A stretch of DNA of 64,000 bases from Gammaproteobacteria bacterium. Lineage in GTDB: Bacteria > Pseudomonadota > Gammaproteobacteria > UBA4575. Shown piece after piece: positions 29,043-38,156 of the stretch. The notes beneath the pieces were generated by a model. That model saw only the letters and a list, made by a program, of their open reading frames with translations. It was not told where the DNA came from and did not search any database. The stretch covers positions 62,001 through 126,000 of the forward strand of contig WTFY01000002.1 in assembly GCA_011523795.1 (NCBI GenBank). The letters run 5' to 3'. Each line of letters starts with the position of its first letter. Within the stretch, counting starts at the first letter, position 1. Position numbers and translations under genes: made by a program.

Positions 29043-30800
29043 TTGAAGGTCGATTTCACAAAACAACGGGCCTTGTTCATGCCCGTGATGCTTGTGACGG
29101 GTATGATCCTGTCCGGCTGCACTTCCCTGCAAACTGGCGACAGCGGAGAGGATACCCTGGCAGACCCGGATCGGGCACTGAAAATCAGCGAGACCCCGGA
29201 CTCCGAATACCGTGACCGCTCTGACCTGATTTATGAAGTGCTGCTGGGAGAGCTCTCAGGGCAGTTCAGTGATGTCGATCAGGCCCTGGAGCATTATGTC
29301 CGTGCTGCACACCTGAGTGATGACCCGGCCATTGCCGAGCGAGCCACACGTATTGCCATGGTGGCCAAGGACTGGGAGTCCGGGCTTGAAGCAGCCTATC
29401 GCTGGTCAGAGCTGGCCGGAGACAACCTGAAGATCAGTCAAATTCTAGGTGTGCTGGAACTGCGCAGTGGCAATCTTGACAGGGCAGCAGTGAACTTTGA
29501 ACAAATTATGTCGTTTGCGCAGGACTCCCCGGCCAAGGGCTATAGCATCATAGGTGCCGTGCTTGCCCGTGAGCCCGACACGGCCCAGGCAGTATTATTG
29601 CTTGAGAGGCTGGTGGAGAAATTTCCTGAAAATCCTTACGGACACCTCACTTTAGCCAGTATTGCATTCCAAGCCAAGGATTATATGCGCACAGTCCATG
29701 AAAGCCAGCTTGCACTGAAGCTGAAGCCTGATCTGCTGGAAGCGGACGTCATGCATGCTCAGGCACTGATGGAGCTTGAGGAAACGGACGAGGCCCTTCG
29801 GGAGATGAAGCGCATAGTCGAACATACGCCTGACAATCGCGAGATTCGCTTGTCCTATGCGCGAATGCTGCTTGCGGCACAGAAATTTGAGCAAGCCGTG
29901 GCCGAGTTCAAGTTGCTGCATGCGGAGAACCCCAATGACAGCGAACTCATCCATACCCTGGGACTTCTGCAGTTCCAGCTCGGGCGGTATGCTGCTGCTC
30001 GGGCAAGTTTCAGTCGCTTGGTAGAGCGCAATCAGCGCAAGGATGAGGGACATTACTACCTGGGGCGCATAGCTGAGGCACAGCAGGACTTGACAGCTGC
30101 GATTGCCGAGTACGAAAAAATAGAAAAAAGGCAATATTTTCTTGATGCCAAAAGCCGCATAGCGTTCCTGTATGCTGAATACGACAGCCTGGACAAAGCA
30201 CAGCAGTACCTGGAAGAAGTTCGCCACGGGCTGGATGATTCCGGGGATATTGTAGAGGTGTATCTCATCGAGGGGCAGCTGTTGTACAGCCAGAAGCTCT
30301 ATGTTGCCGCCATGGATATTTACAGCAAGGGTCTGCAGGAGTTTCCGGGGCACAGTGACCTGCTGTACGCCCGGGCATTGATGGCTGAAGAAATCGACCG
30401 CATAGACTTGCTGGAGTCAGACCTGAAGGCCATCTTGTCGCAGGAGCCTGACAATGCCATGGCTCTGAATGCCCTGGGCTATACCCTTGCAGATCGTAAT
30501 TTCAGAATAGATGAAGCCCTGGAGTACATCCAGCGTGCCCTTGAAATTCGACCGGATGACCCCGCGATCATTGACAGCATGGGCTGGGTGCAGTTCAGAT
30601 TGGGTAATTATGAGCAGGCAGAAATGTATCTGCGCAAGGCGTATCGGCTGCTTGAGGATGCTGAGATCGGTGGACACCTGGTGGAGCTGTTCTGGGCTCA
30701 GGGAGATTACCAGGAGGCACGGGACATGATGCAGAAGGTACTCAAGCAGTTTCCGGACGAGGAGTATCTGCTGGAATTGAAATCGAAGCTTGAGATGTAG
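29043..30800 (+). CDS. TPR-repeat lipoprotein
   Basis: A protein of about 585 residues with an N-terminal lipoprotein signal (Lys and Arg near the start, hydrophobic VMLVTGMI, lipobox LSGC with Cys near residue 26), followed by many tetratricopeptide repeats. Units such as NPYGHLTLASIAFQAKDY, NDSELIHTLGLLQFQLGRY and PDDPAIIDSMGWVQFRLGNYEQA (in part) are spaced by about 34 residues. It is probably an outer-membrane-anchored periplasmic scaffold. Its steady pairing with lolB in gammaproteobacteria suggests envelope assembly, but no precise role is known to me. The TTG at 29043 gives the positively charged n-region; an ATG at 29079 is the alternative. lolB follows immediately. Confidence 0.85.
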   Translation: MKVDFTKQRALFMPVMLVTGMILSGCTSLQTGDSGEDTLADPDRALKISETPDSEYRDRSDLIYEVLLGELSGQFSDVDQALEHYVRAAHLSDDPAIAERATRIAMVAKDWESGLEAAYRWSELAGDNLKISQILGVLELRSGNLDRAAVNFEQIMSFAQDSPAKGYSIIGAVLAREPDTAQAVLLLERLVEKFPENPYGHLTLASIAFQAKDYMRTVHESQLALKLKPDLLEADVMHAQALMELEETDEALREMKRIVEHTPDNREIRLSYARMLLAAQKFEQAVAEFKLLHAENPNDSELIHTLGLLQFQLGRYAAARASFSRLVERNQRKDEGHYYLGRIAEAQQDLTAAIAEYEKIEKRQYFLDAKSRIAFLYAEYDSLDKAQQYLEEVRHGLDDSGDIVEVYLIEGQLLYSQKLYVAAMDIYSKGLQEFPGHSDLLYARALMAEEIDRIDLLESDLKAILSQEPDNAMALNALGYTLADRNFRIDEALEYIQRALEIRPDDPAIIDSMGWVQFRLGNYEQAEMYLRKAYRLLEDAEIGGHLVELFWAQGDYQEARDMMQKVLKQFPDEEYLLELKSKLEM

Positions 30801-30801
30801 G

Positions 30802-31434
30802 ATGCGCTGCTGGATGTGGCGGACTGGAATTGTCTGGGTCTTGCTGTGTGTACAGGCCAGTTGTGTCGTGGTTCGCGAGCATGCTTCGCCCGTCGAGCTG
30901 ACGACAACCAGGTTGGCTGCATGGGAAGTCCACCATGCACAACTGGACAAGCTGTCGAGTTGGAAGCTGAAAGGGCGCATCGCCGGAAAATCCAATAACG
31001 AGGGATTTCGTGCGGGAGTACGCTGGCACCAGCAGCAGGAGGAATTCAATATCGATTTGTTGGGTCCATTGGGCAGAAAAGTCGCAGTAATCTCCGTTCA
31101 GGATGGTCAAGTTCAGCTGAATACGTCCAAAGGAGAGCATTATGCTGCACAGGACCCTGAGATCCTGATGCAGGACCTGCTCGGGTTTGCGCTGCCTGTC
31201 AACGGCCTGCATTACTGGGTGCGGGGTGTGCCGGATCCGGGGCAGGTCTACTCGATCTTGGAACTGGATGAGCAGGGCCGCCTGAGACGTCTCAGGCAGT
31301 CCGGGTGGGACATAGGCTATGACCGTTATCATGAAGGCAAGCCGGCACTGCCCGCATTCATCAGAATTACCAGTCCTGCGCTGAATGCGAAAATCATTAT
31401 TGACAAATGGCTCCGAAACGCTGCCGCACTGTGA
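30802..31434 (+). CDS. lolB: Outer-membrane lipoprotein receptor LolB
   Basis: A 210-residue lipoprotein that receives lipoproteins from LolA and inserts them into the outer membrane. It has a signal peptide ending in lipobox VQASC, then the LolA/LolB half-barrel: WKLKGRIAGKSNNEGFRAGVRW, FNIDLLGPLGRKVAVI and the C-terminal PAFIRITSPALNAKIIIDKW read as the family. The ATG comes one base after the stop of the TPR gene, so translation is probably coupled. ispE follows after 33 bases, the usual gammaproteobacterial order. Confidence 0.93.
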   Translation: MRCWMWRTGIVWVLLCVQASCVVVREHASPVELTTTRLAAWEVHHAQLDKLSSWKLKGRIAGKSNNEGFRAGVRWHQQQEEFNIDLLGPLGRKVAVISVQDGQVQLNTSKGEHYAAQDPEILMQDLLGFALPVNGLHYWVRGVPDPGQVYSILELDEQGRLRRLRQSGWDIGYDRYHEGKPALPAFIRITSPALNAKIIIDKWLRNAAAL

Positions 31435-31467
31435 TGGCCTGAGTCAGGCCTGACGGGGAATCGTGTG

Positions 31468-32331
31468 ATGAATACCGGTCGTCAGCCAGTAGGGATCGCC
31501 CAGACCTGGCCTGCTCCAGCGAAGCTGAATCTCTTTTTGCATATAACCGGGCGCCGCAACGATGGATACCATTTGCTTCAGACTGCAATCCAGTTTGTCG
31601 ATATTTGTGACCTGTTGAACTTTCGCATACGCGATGACGGTGTAATTCGGTGCGTCAATTCTGATCGCAGTATTTCCAGTGATAGCGATCTGGCTGTACA
31701 GGCTGCACGACTCCTGCAAGACGCATGCTCCATGGGGTATGGCGCAGACATTCACTTGGAAAAGGTCATTCCGAAAGGGTCGGGTCTGGGAGGGGGCAGT
31801 TCGGATGCTGCCACGGTGTTGCTTGCTCTCAACAAGCTATGGAACTGCGGTCTGGACAGAAGAAGACTTGAGAAACTGGGTTCACAACTCGGTGCTGATG
31901 TACCGGTTTTTATCCGGGGCAAGGCAAGCTGGGTGGAAGGGGTTGGCGAGCCGCTGCACGCGGTGAATCTTCCTGAAGCCTGGTATGTGATTGTATATCC
32001 GGGCGTGCATCTTGACACCCGGCAGATGTTTGCGGATCCAAGCCTGCAGCGGGATTGCGCACCTGTCCTGTTCCGCGATTTCTCGCTGCGAGAGGCAGGG
32101 AATGTCTTCGAGCCGATTGCCCGACGGCACGCACAGGTCGAACGTGCCTGGCAGTGGTTGAGTCAGCATCTGCAGGTACGGCTCACGGGTTCGGGAAGCT
32201 GCCTGTTTGCATGCGGCCGGTCCCGGAGCCAGGTCGAGGAAATTGCCGCAGACTGCCCGTCAGATTTCACGGTTTTTGTGGCGAAAGGCATGAATCATTC
32301 TCCAGCATGTTCGATAAGTCAGTATAATTAG
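31468..32331 (+). CDS. ispE: 4-diphosphocytidyl-2-C-methyl-D-erythritol kinase
   Basis: A 287-residue GHMP kinase of the non-mevalonate isoprenoid pathway, phosphorylating CDP-methylerythritol. [22 protein letters not shown] is the typical N-terminus, and [20 protein letters not shown] is the GHMP ATP loop at about residues 95-113. The C-terminal [10 protein letters not shown] is motif III. The ATG at 31468 is used although GTG precedes it directly. Its stop overlaps a TATAAT box that probably serves the next gene, tRNA-Gln. Confidence 0.97.
   Translation: MNTGRQPVGIAQTWPAPAKLNLFLHITGRRNDGYHLLQTAIQFVDICDLLNFRIRDDGVIRCVNSDRSISSDSDLAVQAARLLQDACSMGYGADIHLEKVIPKGSGLGGGSSDAATVLLALNKLWNCGLDRRRLEKLGSQLGADVPVFIRGKASWVEGVGEPLHAVNLPEAWYVIVYPGVHLDTRQMFADPSLQRDCAPVLFRDFSLREAGNVFEPIARRHAQVERAWQWLSQHLQVRLTGSGSCLFACGRSRSQVEEIAADCPSDFTVFVAKGMNHSPACSISQYN
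32323..32328 (+). promoter_or_regulatory. Putative -10 box for tRNA-Gln/prs
   Basis: A perfect TATAAT inside the last codons of ispE, 22 bases before the tRNA. No good -35 is found 16-18 bases upstream, so the call rests on the -10 and its placement. Confidence 0.4.
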
Positions 32332-32350
32332 GTATAGTTCGCAACGAGTT

Positions 32351-32425
32351 TGGGCCGTCGCCAAGCGGTAAGGCACCGGGTTTTGATCCCGGCATTCGCA
32401 GGTTCGAATCCTGCCGGCCCAGCCA
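32351..32425 (+). tRNA. tRNA-Gln (UUG)
   Basis: Seventy-five bases including an encoded CCA. Acceptor arms TGGGCCG and CGGCCCA pair perfectly; the anticodon stem CCGGG/CCCGG encloses the loop TTTTGAT, giving anticodon TTG. The T-loop GTTCGAATC is standard. It lies between ispE and prs, the common gammaproteobacterial place. Confidence 0.97.
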
Positions 32426-32462
32426 ATCTTTGTTTCTTTGGCGCATAAGGCATCGTACCAAT

Positions 32463-33437
32463 ATGATTCGTGAAAGAGTTTTGCCGGTAGACAGCAACCT
32501 GATGGTATTTTCCGGCAATGCGCATCCCAAGCTGGCCCAGGATATGGCTGACTATCTGAATGTTTCCTTGGGCAAGGCCTTGATAAGCCGGTTCAGCGAC
32601 GGCGAGGTTCAGGTTGAAATACAGGAAAATGTACGTGGAAAGGATGTTTTTGTCGTGCAACCGACGAGCTTGCCGACGAATGACCACATCATGGAGTTGC
32701 TGATCATCGTGGATGCCTTGAGGCGTTCATCGGCTGAACGCATAACCACAGTGATTCCATATTTCGGTTATTCTCGCCAGGACAGGCGCGTACGTTCGAT
32801 ACGGGTTCCCATCTCTGCCAAGGTGATTGCCAACCTGCTATCAAGTGTAGGAACCAACCGGGTTCTCACGGTTGATCTGCATGCAGATCAAATCCAAGGG
32901 TTTTTCGATATACCGGTGGACAATATCTATGCATCGCCAGTGATGCTCGGGGACATTTACAAGCGCAAGCACTCCAATCTGATTGTGGTATCACCTGATG
33001 TTGGTGGTGTGGTGCGCGCCAGGGCTCTGGCAAAAAGGCTGGATGATGCGGACCTGGCCATCATTGACAAACGCCGGCCTAAGGCCAACCAGGCTAAGGT
33101 GATGCACATTATCGGTGATGTGGAAGGCAAGGACTGCTTCATCATTGATGATCTGGTAGACACTGCAGGTACACTGTGCCAGGCAGCGAGTGCCTTGAAA
33201 GAGCACGGGGCCAATACAGTCCAAGCGTATGCTACTCATCCTGTGCTTTCGGGAAAAGCGGTAGAAAACATAGAAAATTCTGAACTTGATGAATTGGTTG
33301 TCACTGATACAATTGCGCTACGCGAAGATGCCAGGGCATGCGGTAAAATACGCCAATTGGAAGTCTCGGCACTGATTGCCGAGTCCATGCGACGCATTAA
33401 TCAGGAAGAATCGGTCAGCACCCTTTACATGGACTGA
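32463..33437 (+). CDS. prs: Ribose-phosphate pyrophosphokinase
   Basis: A 324-residue enzyme (from the ATG chosen) that makes PRPP from ribose 5-phosphate and ATP for nucleotide, histidine and NAD synthesis. [41 protein letters not shown] (ATP binding), [12 protein letters not shown] and the PRPP loop [10 protein letters not shown] are all present. The start is not certain: ATG at 32463 lacks a Shine-Dalgarno, and TTG at 32481 gives [10 protein letters not shown], close to other Prs starts. It lies 37 bases after tRNA-Gln. Confidence 0.97.
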   Translation: MIRERVLPVDSNLMVFSGNAHPKLAQDMADYLNVSLGKALISRFSDGEVQVEIQENVRGKDVFVVQPTSLPTNDHIMELLIIVDALRRSSAERITTVIPYFGYSRQDRRVRSIRVPISAKVIANLLSSVGTNRVLTVDLHADQIQGFFDIPVDNIYASPVMLGDIYKRKHSNLIVVSPDVGGVVRARALAKRLDDADLAIIDKRRPKANQAKVMHIIGDVEGKDCFIIDDLVDTAGTLCQAASALKEHGANTVQAYATHPVLSGKAVENIENSELDELVVTDTIALREDARACGKIRQLEVSALIAESMRRINQEESVSTLYMD

Positions 33438-33487
33438 GTTGTTTCGGGCTCATGGTGAGCAAGGCAACGAGAAGTTGGAGAGAATGA

Positions 33488-34150
33488 ATGAACGTTGATT
33501 TCAAGTTGACAGCAAGCCTGCGTAGCGAACGCGGTACCAACGCGAGCAGGAGGTTGCGAGCGGCCGGCATGGTGCCTGGAGTCCTCTATGGAGGCGGGGA
33601 GCCTCCTGCCGAGGTAAGCTTTGAACATGACATCCTGATGCATAACCTCGAAGACGAGGCATTCTATTCACATGTTCTGACAGTCGAGGTGGATGGCAAG
33701 CCTCAGAAGGCAATCCTGCGGGAACTGCAACGGCATCCCTACAAGCCTGCCATCCTGCATGTGGACCTGCTGCGTGTGCGAGAGGATACCCAGATTAATG
33801 TGCATGTACCACTGCATTTCATCAACGAGGATACCTGTCATGGAGTCAAGCTGGAGGGTGGTGTGCTGAGCCACAATTTTGTTGAACTGGAAATCACCTG
33901 CCTGCCAAAAGATCTCCCTGAGTTTATTGAAGTGGATGTTCAGGATCTCAAGCTCAACGAGGCCATTCATTTAAGTGAAATCAAGGTCCCTGAGGGAGTT
34001 ACTATCGTGGAACTCGCTCATGGAGAGGGGCACGATCATGCCGTGGTGTCAGTCCATGCAAAGCGTACCGCTCCTCAATCTGAGGAAGAAGAAGATGAAC
34101 AGGCAGATGAATCTGCTGAACTGGAGGAGGGCGAGTCAGACTCTCCATGA
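33488..34150 (+). CDS. rplY: Large ribosomal subunit protein bL25 (CTC/TL5 form)
   Basis: A 220-residue protein binding 5S rRNA. The N-terminal L25 domain (LTASLRSERGTNASRRLRAAGMVPGVLYGG, in part) is followed by the CTC extension (EVDVQDLKLNEAIHLSEIKVPEGV) and a very acidic tail (EEEEDEQADESAELEEGESD). This is the long form, as opposed to the 94-residue E. coli protein. A clear GGAGAG stands before the ATG. It is followed by pth after 19 bases, the conserved order. Confidence 0.96.
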   Translation: MNVDFKLTASLRSERGTNASRRLRAAGMVPGVLYGGGEPPAEVSFEHDILMHNLEDEAFYSHVLTVEVDGKPQKAILRELQRHPYKPAILHVDLLRVREDTQINVHVPLHFINEDTCHGVKLEGGVLSHNFVELEITCLPKDLPEFIEVDVQDLKLNEAIHLSEIKVPEGVTIVELAHGEGHDHAVVSVHAKRTAPQSEEEEDEQADESAELEEGESDSP

Positions 34151-34169
34151 TTCCTGATCCATTGTGTCC

Positions 34170-34748
34170 ATGCGTAACGGCATTCGGCTGATCGCTGGGT
34201 TAGGCAATCCGGATGAAAGACATCTACAGACCCGGCACAATGCCGGGTTTTGGTTTGCGGATGCCGTTGCAAGAAAGCATGGCGTCGAATTCAGTCGCAA
34301 GCTTGCATTCAAGGCCGAAGTAACGGACTTCCTTCATGAAGGTGAAAAGATCTGGTTGCTGAAGCCGTTGACCTACATGAACAAGATCGGGGCCTCGTTG
34401 CGTTCATTTGCGCATTACTATGATATTCCAGTAAAAAAAATGCTGGTTGTACATGACGAGATTGACTTGCCGAACGGTACTGCGAGGCTTAAATGGGCAG
34501 GCGGCCACGGGGGACACAACGGGTTGCGTAGTACCTTTGCGCACCTGGGTCCAGAATTTTTGCGACTGCGCCTTGGGGTCGGACACCCCGGATGTAAAGA
34601 CGATGTAACAGGGTATGTACTCGAAAAGCCGGGCAGTCAGGAGCATGCCGCAATCAACAGGGCTATCGACGATGCTATCGCGGTACTGGATGATCTGTTT
34701 AATGGTGATACACAGGCTGCCATGAAGAGACTCCACACCGGACAGTAA
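34170..34748 (+). CDS. pth: Peptidyl-tRNA hydrolase
   Basis: A 192-residue enzyme that recycles tRNA from dropped-off peptidyl-tRNA. LIAGLGNPDERHLQTRHNAGFW holds the catalytic His, KPLTYMNKIGASL follows, VVHDEIDLPNGTARLKWAGGHGGHNGL (in part) carries the other active-site residues. The ATG at 34170 is preferred over GTG at 34164. Two bases separate it from ychF, so the pair is probably coupled. Confidence 0.97.
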   Translation: MRNGIRLIAGLGNPDERHLQTRHNAGFWFADAVARKHGVEFSRKLAFKAEVTDFLHEGEKIWLLKPLTYMNKIGASLRSFAHYYDIPVKKMLVVHDEIDLPNGTARLKWAGGHGGHNGLRSTFAHLGPEFLRLRLGVGHPGCKDDVTGYVLEKPGSQEHAAINRAIDDAIAVLDDLFNGDTQAAMKRLHTGQ

Positions 34749-34750
34749 GC

Positions 34751-35842
34751 ATGGCATTTAAATGCGGAATAGTAGGCTTACCCAATGTAGGCAAGTCGAC
34801 CCTCTTCAATGCGCTCACAGCAACCCGGGTAGCCGCAGAGAACTACCCGTTTTGTACCATCGACCCGAACGTAGGTGTCGTACCGGTACCTGACCCCAGG
34901 ATTGACGCGCTCGCGCGGATTGCGGAGTCGGACAGGGTTGTCCCGACCACGATTGAGTTCATCGATATAGCAGGTCTTGTTGCAGGCGCATCAAAGGGTG
35001 AAGGACTTGGTAACCAGTTCCTGGGGCATATACGTGAAACGGATGCGATTGCACAGGTTGTGAGGTGTTTCGAGGATGAAAATGTGACTCATGTCAGTGC
35101 GAACGTCGATCCGGTCTCAGATGTGGAGACCGTCACCATGGAGCTTCTCCTGGCTGATCTTGAGACCGTGGAAAAAGCCATAGGTAAAACGCAGCGTCTT
35201 GCGAAATCAGGCTGCAAGGAGGCGCTTTTGCAGGTGGGTGTGTACGAAGACCTGAAAAAACACTTGGAGGACGAACATCTTGCCCGGAAATTTGAGCCGG
35301 GCGATGAACAGGTACCGTGTCTGGATGCGCTGCAGCTGCTTACCGGGAAGCCGATGTTTTTTGTAGCAAATGTTGCGGAAGACGGGTTTGAAGACAATGA
35401 ACATCTGGCCCATTTGCAGGAGTACGCCAGCAGGCAATCTATGGAGGTGATTCCTGTGTGTGCCAAAATCGAGGCAGAGCTTGCGCAGTTCGAGGAAACC
35501 GATCAGCGGATGTACCTGGGTGAACTTGGACTGGACGAGCCAGGCCTGAACCGGGTGATTCGCACCGGATACGCTTTACTTGGACTGCAGACTTTTTTCA
35601 CAGCCGGTCCGAAGGAGACCAGGGCATGGACAGTGAGGTTAGGCTCAACCGCCACACAGGCTGCGGGCAAAATACACACTGACTTTGAAAAAGGCTTCAT
35701 TCGTGCCGAAGTGGTCAGTTACCAGGATTACATCGAAGCCGGTGGTGAGCTGGGTGCGAAAGGACAGGGCAAATGGCGCCTGGAAGGGAAAAGTTATGTG
35801 ATGCAGGAAGGGGATGTCGTGCACTTTCGATTCAATGTTTAG
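34751..35842 (+). CDS. ychF: Ribosome-binding ATPase YchF
   Basis: A 363-residue OBG-family P-loop protein. GIVGLPNVGKSTLFNALT is the Walker A, DIAGLVAGASKGEGLGN the switch II region, and the G4 position has NVAE instead of NKxD, which explains the known preference for ATP over GTP. The C-terminal TGS domain (about residues 278-361) includes TWTVRLGS-like sequence and DFEKGFIRAEV. It is the last protein gene of the lolB-ychF block and is followed by tRNA-Met. Confidence 0.97.
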   Translation: MAFKCGIVGLPNVGKSTLFNALTATRVAAENYPFCTIDPNVGVVPVPDPRIDALARIAESDRVVPTTIEFIDIAGLVAGASKGEGLGNQFLGHIRETDAIAQVVRCFEDENVTHVSANVDPVSDVETVTMELLLADLETVEKAIGKTQRLAKSGCKEALLQVGVYEDLKKHLEDEHLARKFEPGDEQVPCLDALQLLTGKPMFFVANVAEDGFEDNEHLAHLQEYASRQSMEVIPVCAKIEAELAQFEETDQRMYLGELGLDEPGLNRVIRTGYALLGLQTFFTAGPKETRAWTVRLGSTATQAAGKIHTDFEKGFIRAEVVSYQDYIEAGGELGAKGQGKWRLEGKSYVMQEGDVVHFRFNV

Positions 35843-35848
35843 GCAGCA

Positions 35849-35878
35849 TTGACATCTGCCGGAACGATTCTGTACTGT
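35849..35878 (+). promoter_or_regulatory. Putative promoter of tRNA-Met
   Basis: A perfect TTGACA is followed after 18 bases by TACTGT (weak -10, three of six). The predicted transcript would start about 15 bases before the tRNA. The -35 makes it credible. Confidence 0.45.
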
Positions 35879-35898
35879 TTCCGGGCTTGATAGCGAGT

Positions 35899-35975
35899 GG
35901 CTATGTAGCTCAGTTGGTTAGAGCACAGCATTCATAATGCTGGGGTCGTTGGTTCAAGTCCAACCATAGCCACCA
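35899..35975 (+). tRNA. tRNA-Met (CAU), elongator type
   Basis: Seventy-seven bases with encoded CCA. Acceptor arms GGCTATG and CATAGCC pair; anticodon loop TTCATAA sits on a CAGCA/TGCTG stem. The sequence is very close to E. coli elongator tRNA-Met and lacks the initiator CCC/GGG stem features. It marks the left edge of a looser, possibly acquired segment. Confidence 0.95.
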
Positions 35976-36169
35976 TTTCAAAATCCGAAGACGTCCTGTA
36001 ACGTTTTTATCTATCTGATTTTTTGAAGTGGTGCAGATTGTGTACCCGCCCCCGTTCGTTGTTAGTGCCCATTTCGGTAAAAAGGCCGTTGCACATCAAA
36101 CCGAGCCAGAGCCGTACTCAGAATCTGAGGCCAAGGAACCGTTCTTGTGCAGGCTATTGCGCAAGATCA

Positions 36170-36306
36170 CAAAGAGAAAGGTGGCGTGAAGCATGGGGTG
36201 CAAGTGGATTGGAAAAGTTCATGGGTTCAACTGAAATTGATGAGACTTATCTGGGTGGTAAAGAACGCAATAAGCATGGCAAAAAGAAATTGAAAGCTGG
36301 CCGTTA
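36170..36306 (+). pseudogene. IS1595-type transposase remnant
   Basis: About 45 codons in one frame carry STEIDETYLGGKERNKHGKK and KLKAGR, the DDE motif region of IS1595/ISXO2-like transposases (first catalytic Asp in DETY). Upstream, WREAWGASGLEKF fits the same protein. Before and after this stretch the similarity stops, no other catalytic motif is seen, and I find no terminal repeats, so this is an internal fragment of a dead insertion sequence. The open frame continues to 36589, antisense to the lipoprotein gene, which is coincidence. Confidence 0.75.
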
Positions 36307-36393
36307 TTGTAAATGCTTTCGGTTTCAGGGTGCCGCTAGCCGCTTCTCACGCCCTTTTGGCAGACGAACTTCGCTGAGCTGGAGTACTCTATA

Positions 36394-36981
36394 TCAATTC
36401 CTGGTCCCCTGGTATGTTCCAAACCATGATGATCTTGAGCCGCCAGGGAAATTCGTAACCCCGCTGTGCGTGCCTCTGACATCACGATCTGATGAGAACA
36501 CCCCGAACCACGATCCATCGGTAGTGCCAGTATCAATGTCCGGATGCGTGATTTCAACATCGTCGCCAACGAAATGGCCATTCTCGTGAATATCTGCAGC
36601 ACTGAACCGTATCACGTAGCCTGACTGGAAAATATTTTCAAGCATCCGAATGCTTGTGCTTCCAGGCTCGGTGATGGTTATGTTCAGCAGGTCGATGTTG
36701 CTGATGTCTCCGGATATCTGCAGGCTATCGAAATCAACAATGAGCCTGAGATCGCCTTGGTACTCACCCCTTGAGATTGACCCAATGGGCCGGTTTGCAA
36801 AATCAGTGCCGTAATACGTTGAGAAATTACCCGAGGCATCTCCGATATAGGTGGCAGTACCGCTCAACGGAAGCTGAAAAGATTCACCCATCATGGATGT
36901 GGGCAATTCAGGCAATACGCTGCTTCCACCGCCACCACAGGCGACCAGCAGTAGACAGAACATGACCGAAAAGTATTTCAT
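36394..36981 (-). CDS. Lipoprotein with TbpB-like beta-rich domain
   Basis: A 195-residue lipoprotein: the signal peptide ends in LLLVAC, Cys at residue 15, followed by a Gly/Ser linker (GGGGSS) and a beta-rich body (GTATYIGDASGNFSTYYG, and near the end GSWFGVFSSDRDV and WFGTYQGTRN). Such G-F/Y repeats ending in G-x-R-N resemble the small transferrin-binding-protein-like barrels found on the outer membrane; that assignment is tentative. Its 3' end abuts the IS1595 remnant, so the C-terminus might have been altered by an old insertion. No neighbour suggests a ligand. Confidence 0.7.
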   Translation of the reverse strand: MKYFSVMFCLLLVACGGGGSSVLPELPTSMMGESFQLPLSGTATYIGDASGNFSTYYGTDFANRPIGSISRGEYQGDLRLIVDFDSLQISGDISNIDLLNITITEPGSTSIRMLENIFQSGYVIRFSAADIHENGHFVGDDVEITHPDIDTGTTDGSWFGVFSSDRDVRGTHSGVTNFPGGSRSSWFGTYQGTRN

Positions 36982-37326
36982 GGTATTTCTTCGAAAGATT
37001 ATTTATTCATGGAATTAGTAATCATGGGTTTGTGTGCTGGCAATCTTGCACGGCAGCTCGCCATTTACTCGGATCTTGAAGGTACCAGTGAACCCACCCG
37101 TTGCCTGCCCTGGACCGAAGAGGCGTTGCGCCTGTACCCGGATAACAAAATTATTATGCCCTCGTACTGATTGCGAGCAGTTCGTTCTAAGTTGCTACGA
37201 AAATAAAGGAGTTGGCGCTGGGTTTTGCGGCTATGATGTTAAAGCTGTCGCCCCTGGCACACATCCACAAAGCTTGACATTCCGATTCAGACTCAATGAG
37301 CTTCAATGAAACTGCTTTATTTCAAT
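36982..37326. other. 345-base stretch with a decayed frame
   Basis: No intact gene is supported. On the minus strand, one frame (37015-37302) reads like protein, including KLCGCVPGATAL, PQNPAPTP and GGFTGTFKIRVNGELPC, but is broken by two in-frame TAG codons. The plus strand over the same bases is open for 91 codons without a recognisable product (CEQFVLSCYENKGVGAGFC in its middle). Either could be the remains of a small secreted, Cys-containing protein. Confidence 0.35.
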
Positions 37327-37695
37327 TCACCTGCCTAATACGTCGTCACGGTGTTTTTCAATGGTCTCAATGACTTCATCAATTGAATCGTTATCAATAT
37401 TTAAATCATTTAACGCTTTTCTCACACACTCCATCATGGCATCTACATGCTCGTCCCCTAAGCCGCCCTCAACGGCATGCTTGTGTGCACGACGCATATC
37501 CTTGCCAATGTAAAGAGACGGGCCTCCAAAAATATAGGTTAGAAAGGCGCTCATTTTGCGCTTTTGCTTTTCAATGTCGATATCTTGAAAAAAGTGGTTG
37601 ATGCGTTCGTCAGATAAGATATTGACGTACAGAAAATGTGAGGCCTTCTCGACAATTTCCTTGCCTCCGATCTTTTCAAATAATGTGGGGTTCAT
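37327..37695 (-). CDS. glbN: Group 1 truncated haemoglobin
   Basis: A 122-residue two-over-two globin. MNPTLFEKIGGKEIVEKASHFLY is the usual opening, FFQDIDIEKQKRKMSAFL follows, and RRAHKHAVEGGLGDEHVDAM contains the proximal His. Such proteins bind O2 or NO and may protect from nitrosative stress. The frame extends upstream to 37737, but the ATG at 37695 starts the globin fold. It stands alone in the accessory segment. Confidence 0.93.
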   Translation of the reverse strand: MNPTLFEKIGGKEIVEKASHFLYVNILSDERINHFFQDIDIEKQKRKMSAFLTYIFGGPSLYIGKDMRRAHKHAVEGGLGDEHVDAMMECVRKALNDLNIDNDSIDEVIETIEKHRDDVLGR

Positions 37696-38156
37696 GGGAC
37701 TTGCTCTACAGTTTTGTTCGGCTTCTGAGCATAACATAAAAGAACTTGTCTACTTAAGTGCCGGGTTGTCAGGCTCTTCAGGTGTGTACCGGGAAACAAG
37801 CAACCTGAAGCGACGGTTTCATAGACACGAAGGCAGTCATCCAGTGATTGATGAGGCAAGGAGCTAGCAAATACAAACATCAAGAGTGTACTGCCTACAC
37901 TTAATTCCAATGTGGAATTGCAGGAGGTGGCTGCTACACTTGCCAAAGTTTCAACCCATCAGGCATCGGCCCACACTGATTCATCATACATTTCATTCTT
38001 TGTTCCTGAGCTTTCGAACTAATGACTTAAAGGTGCATGTTATATGAACAAAGTTACAGGACATCTATACGGGCAATCGGTCTTACCAAGTTATGCCGTC
38101 TTCATCTGATATGCGGTACTATGAAGATCTCGACGAGTGAACATTGGGGATAGACC
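37696..38156. other. 461-base stretch without an intact gene
   Basis: No complete gene is seen. From 37855 to 38023 the plus strand has a 55-codon frame without a start codon whose product looks natural (VELQEVAATLAKVSTHQASA, then SSYISFFVPELSN), possibly the end of a lost gene. The rest is AT-rich and holds the region upstream of avtA. No promoter was clear enough to call. Confidence 0.35.

Noticed and set aside
29652-30353. 233-codon minus-strand frame inside the TPR gene
   Set aside because: Antisense to regular TPR repeats, no recognisable product.
36023-36589. 188-codon plus-strand frame spanning the transposase remnant
   Set aside because: Only about 45 codons match a transposase; the later part is antisense to the lipoprotein.
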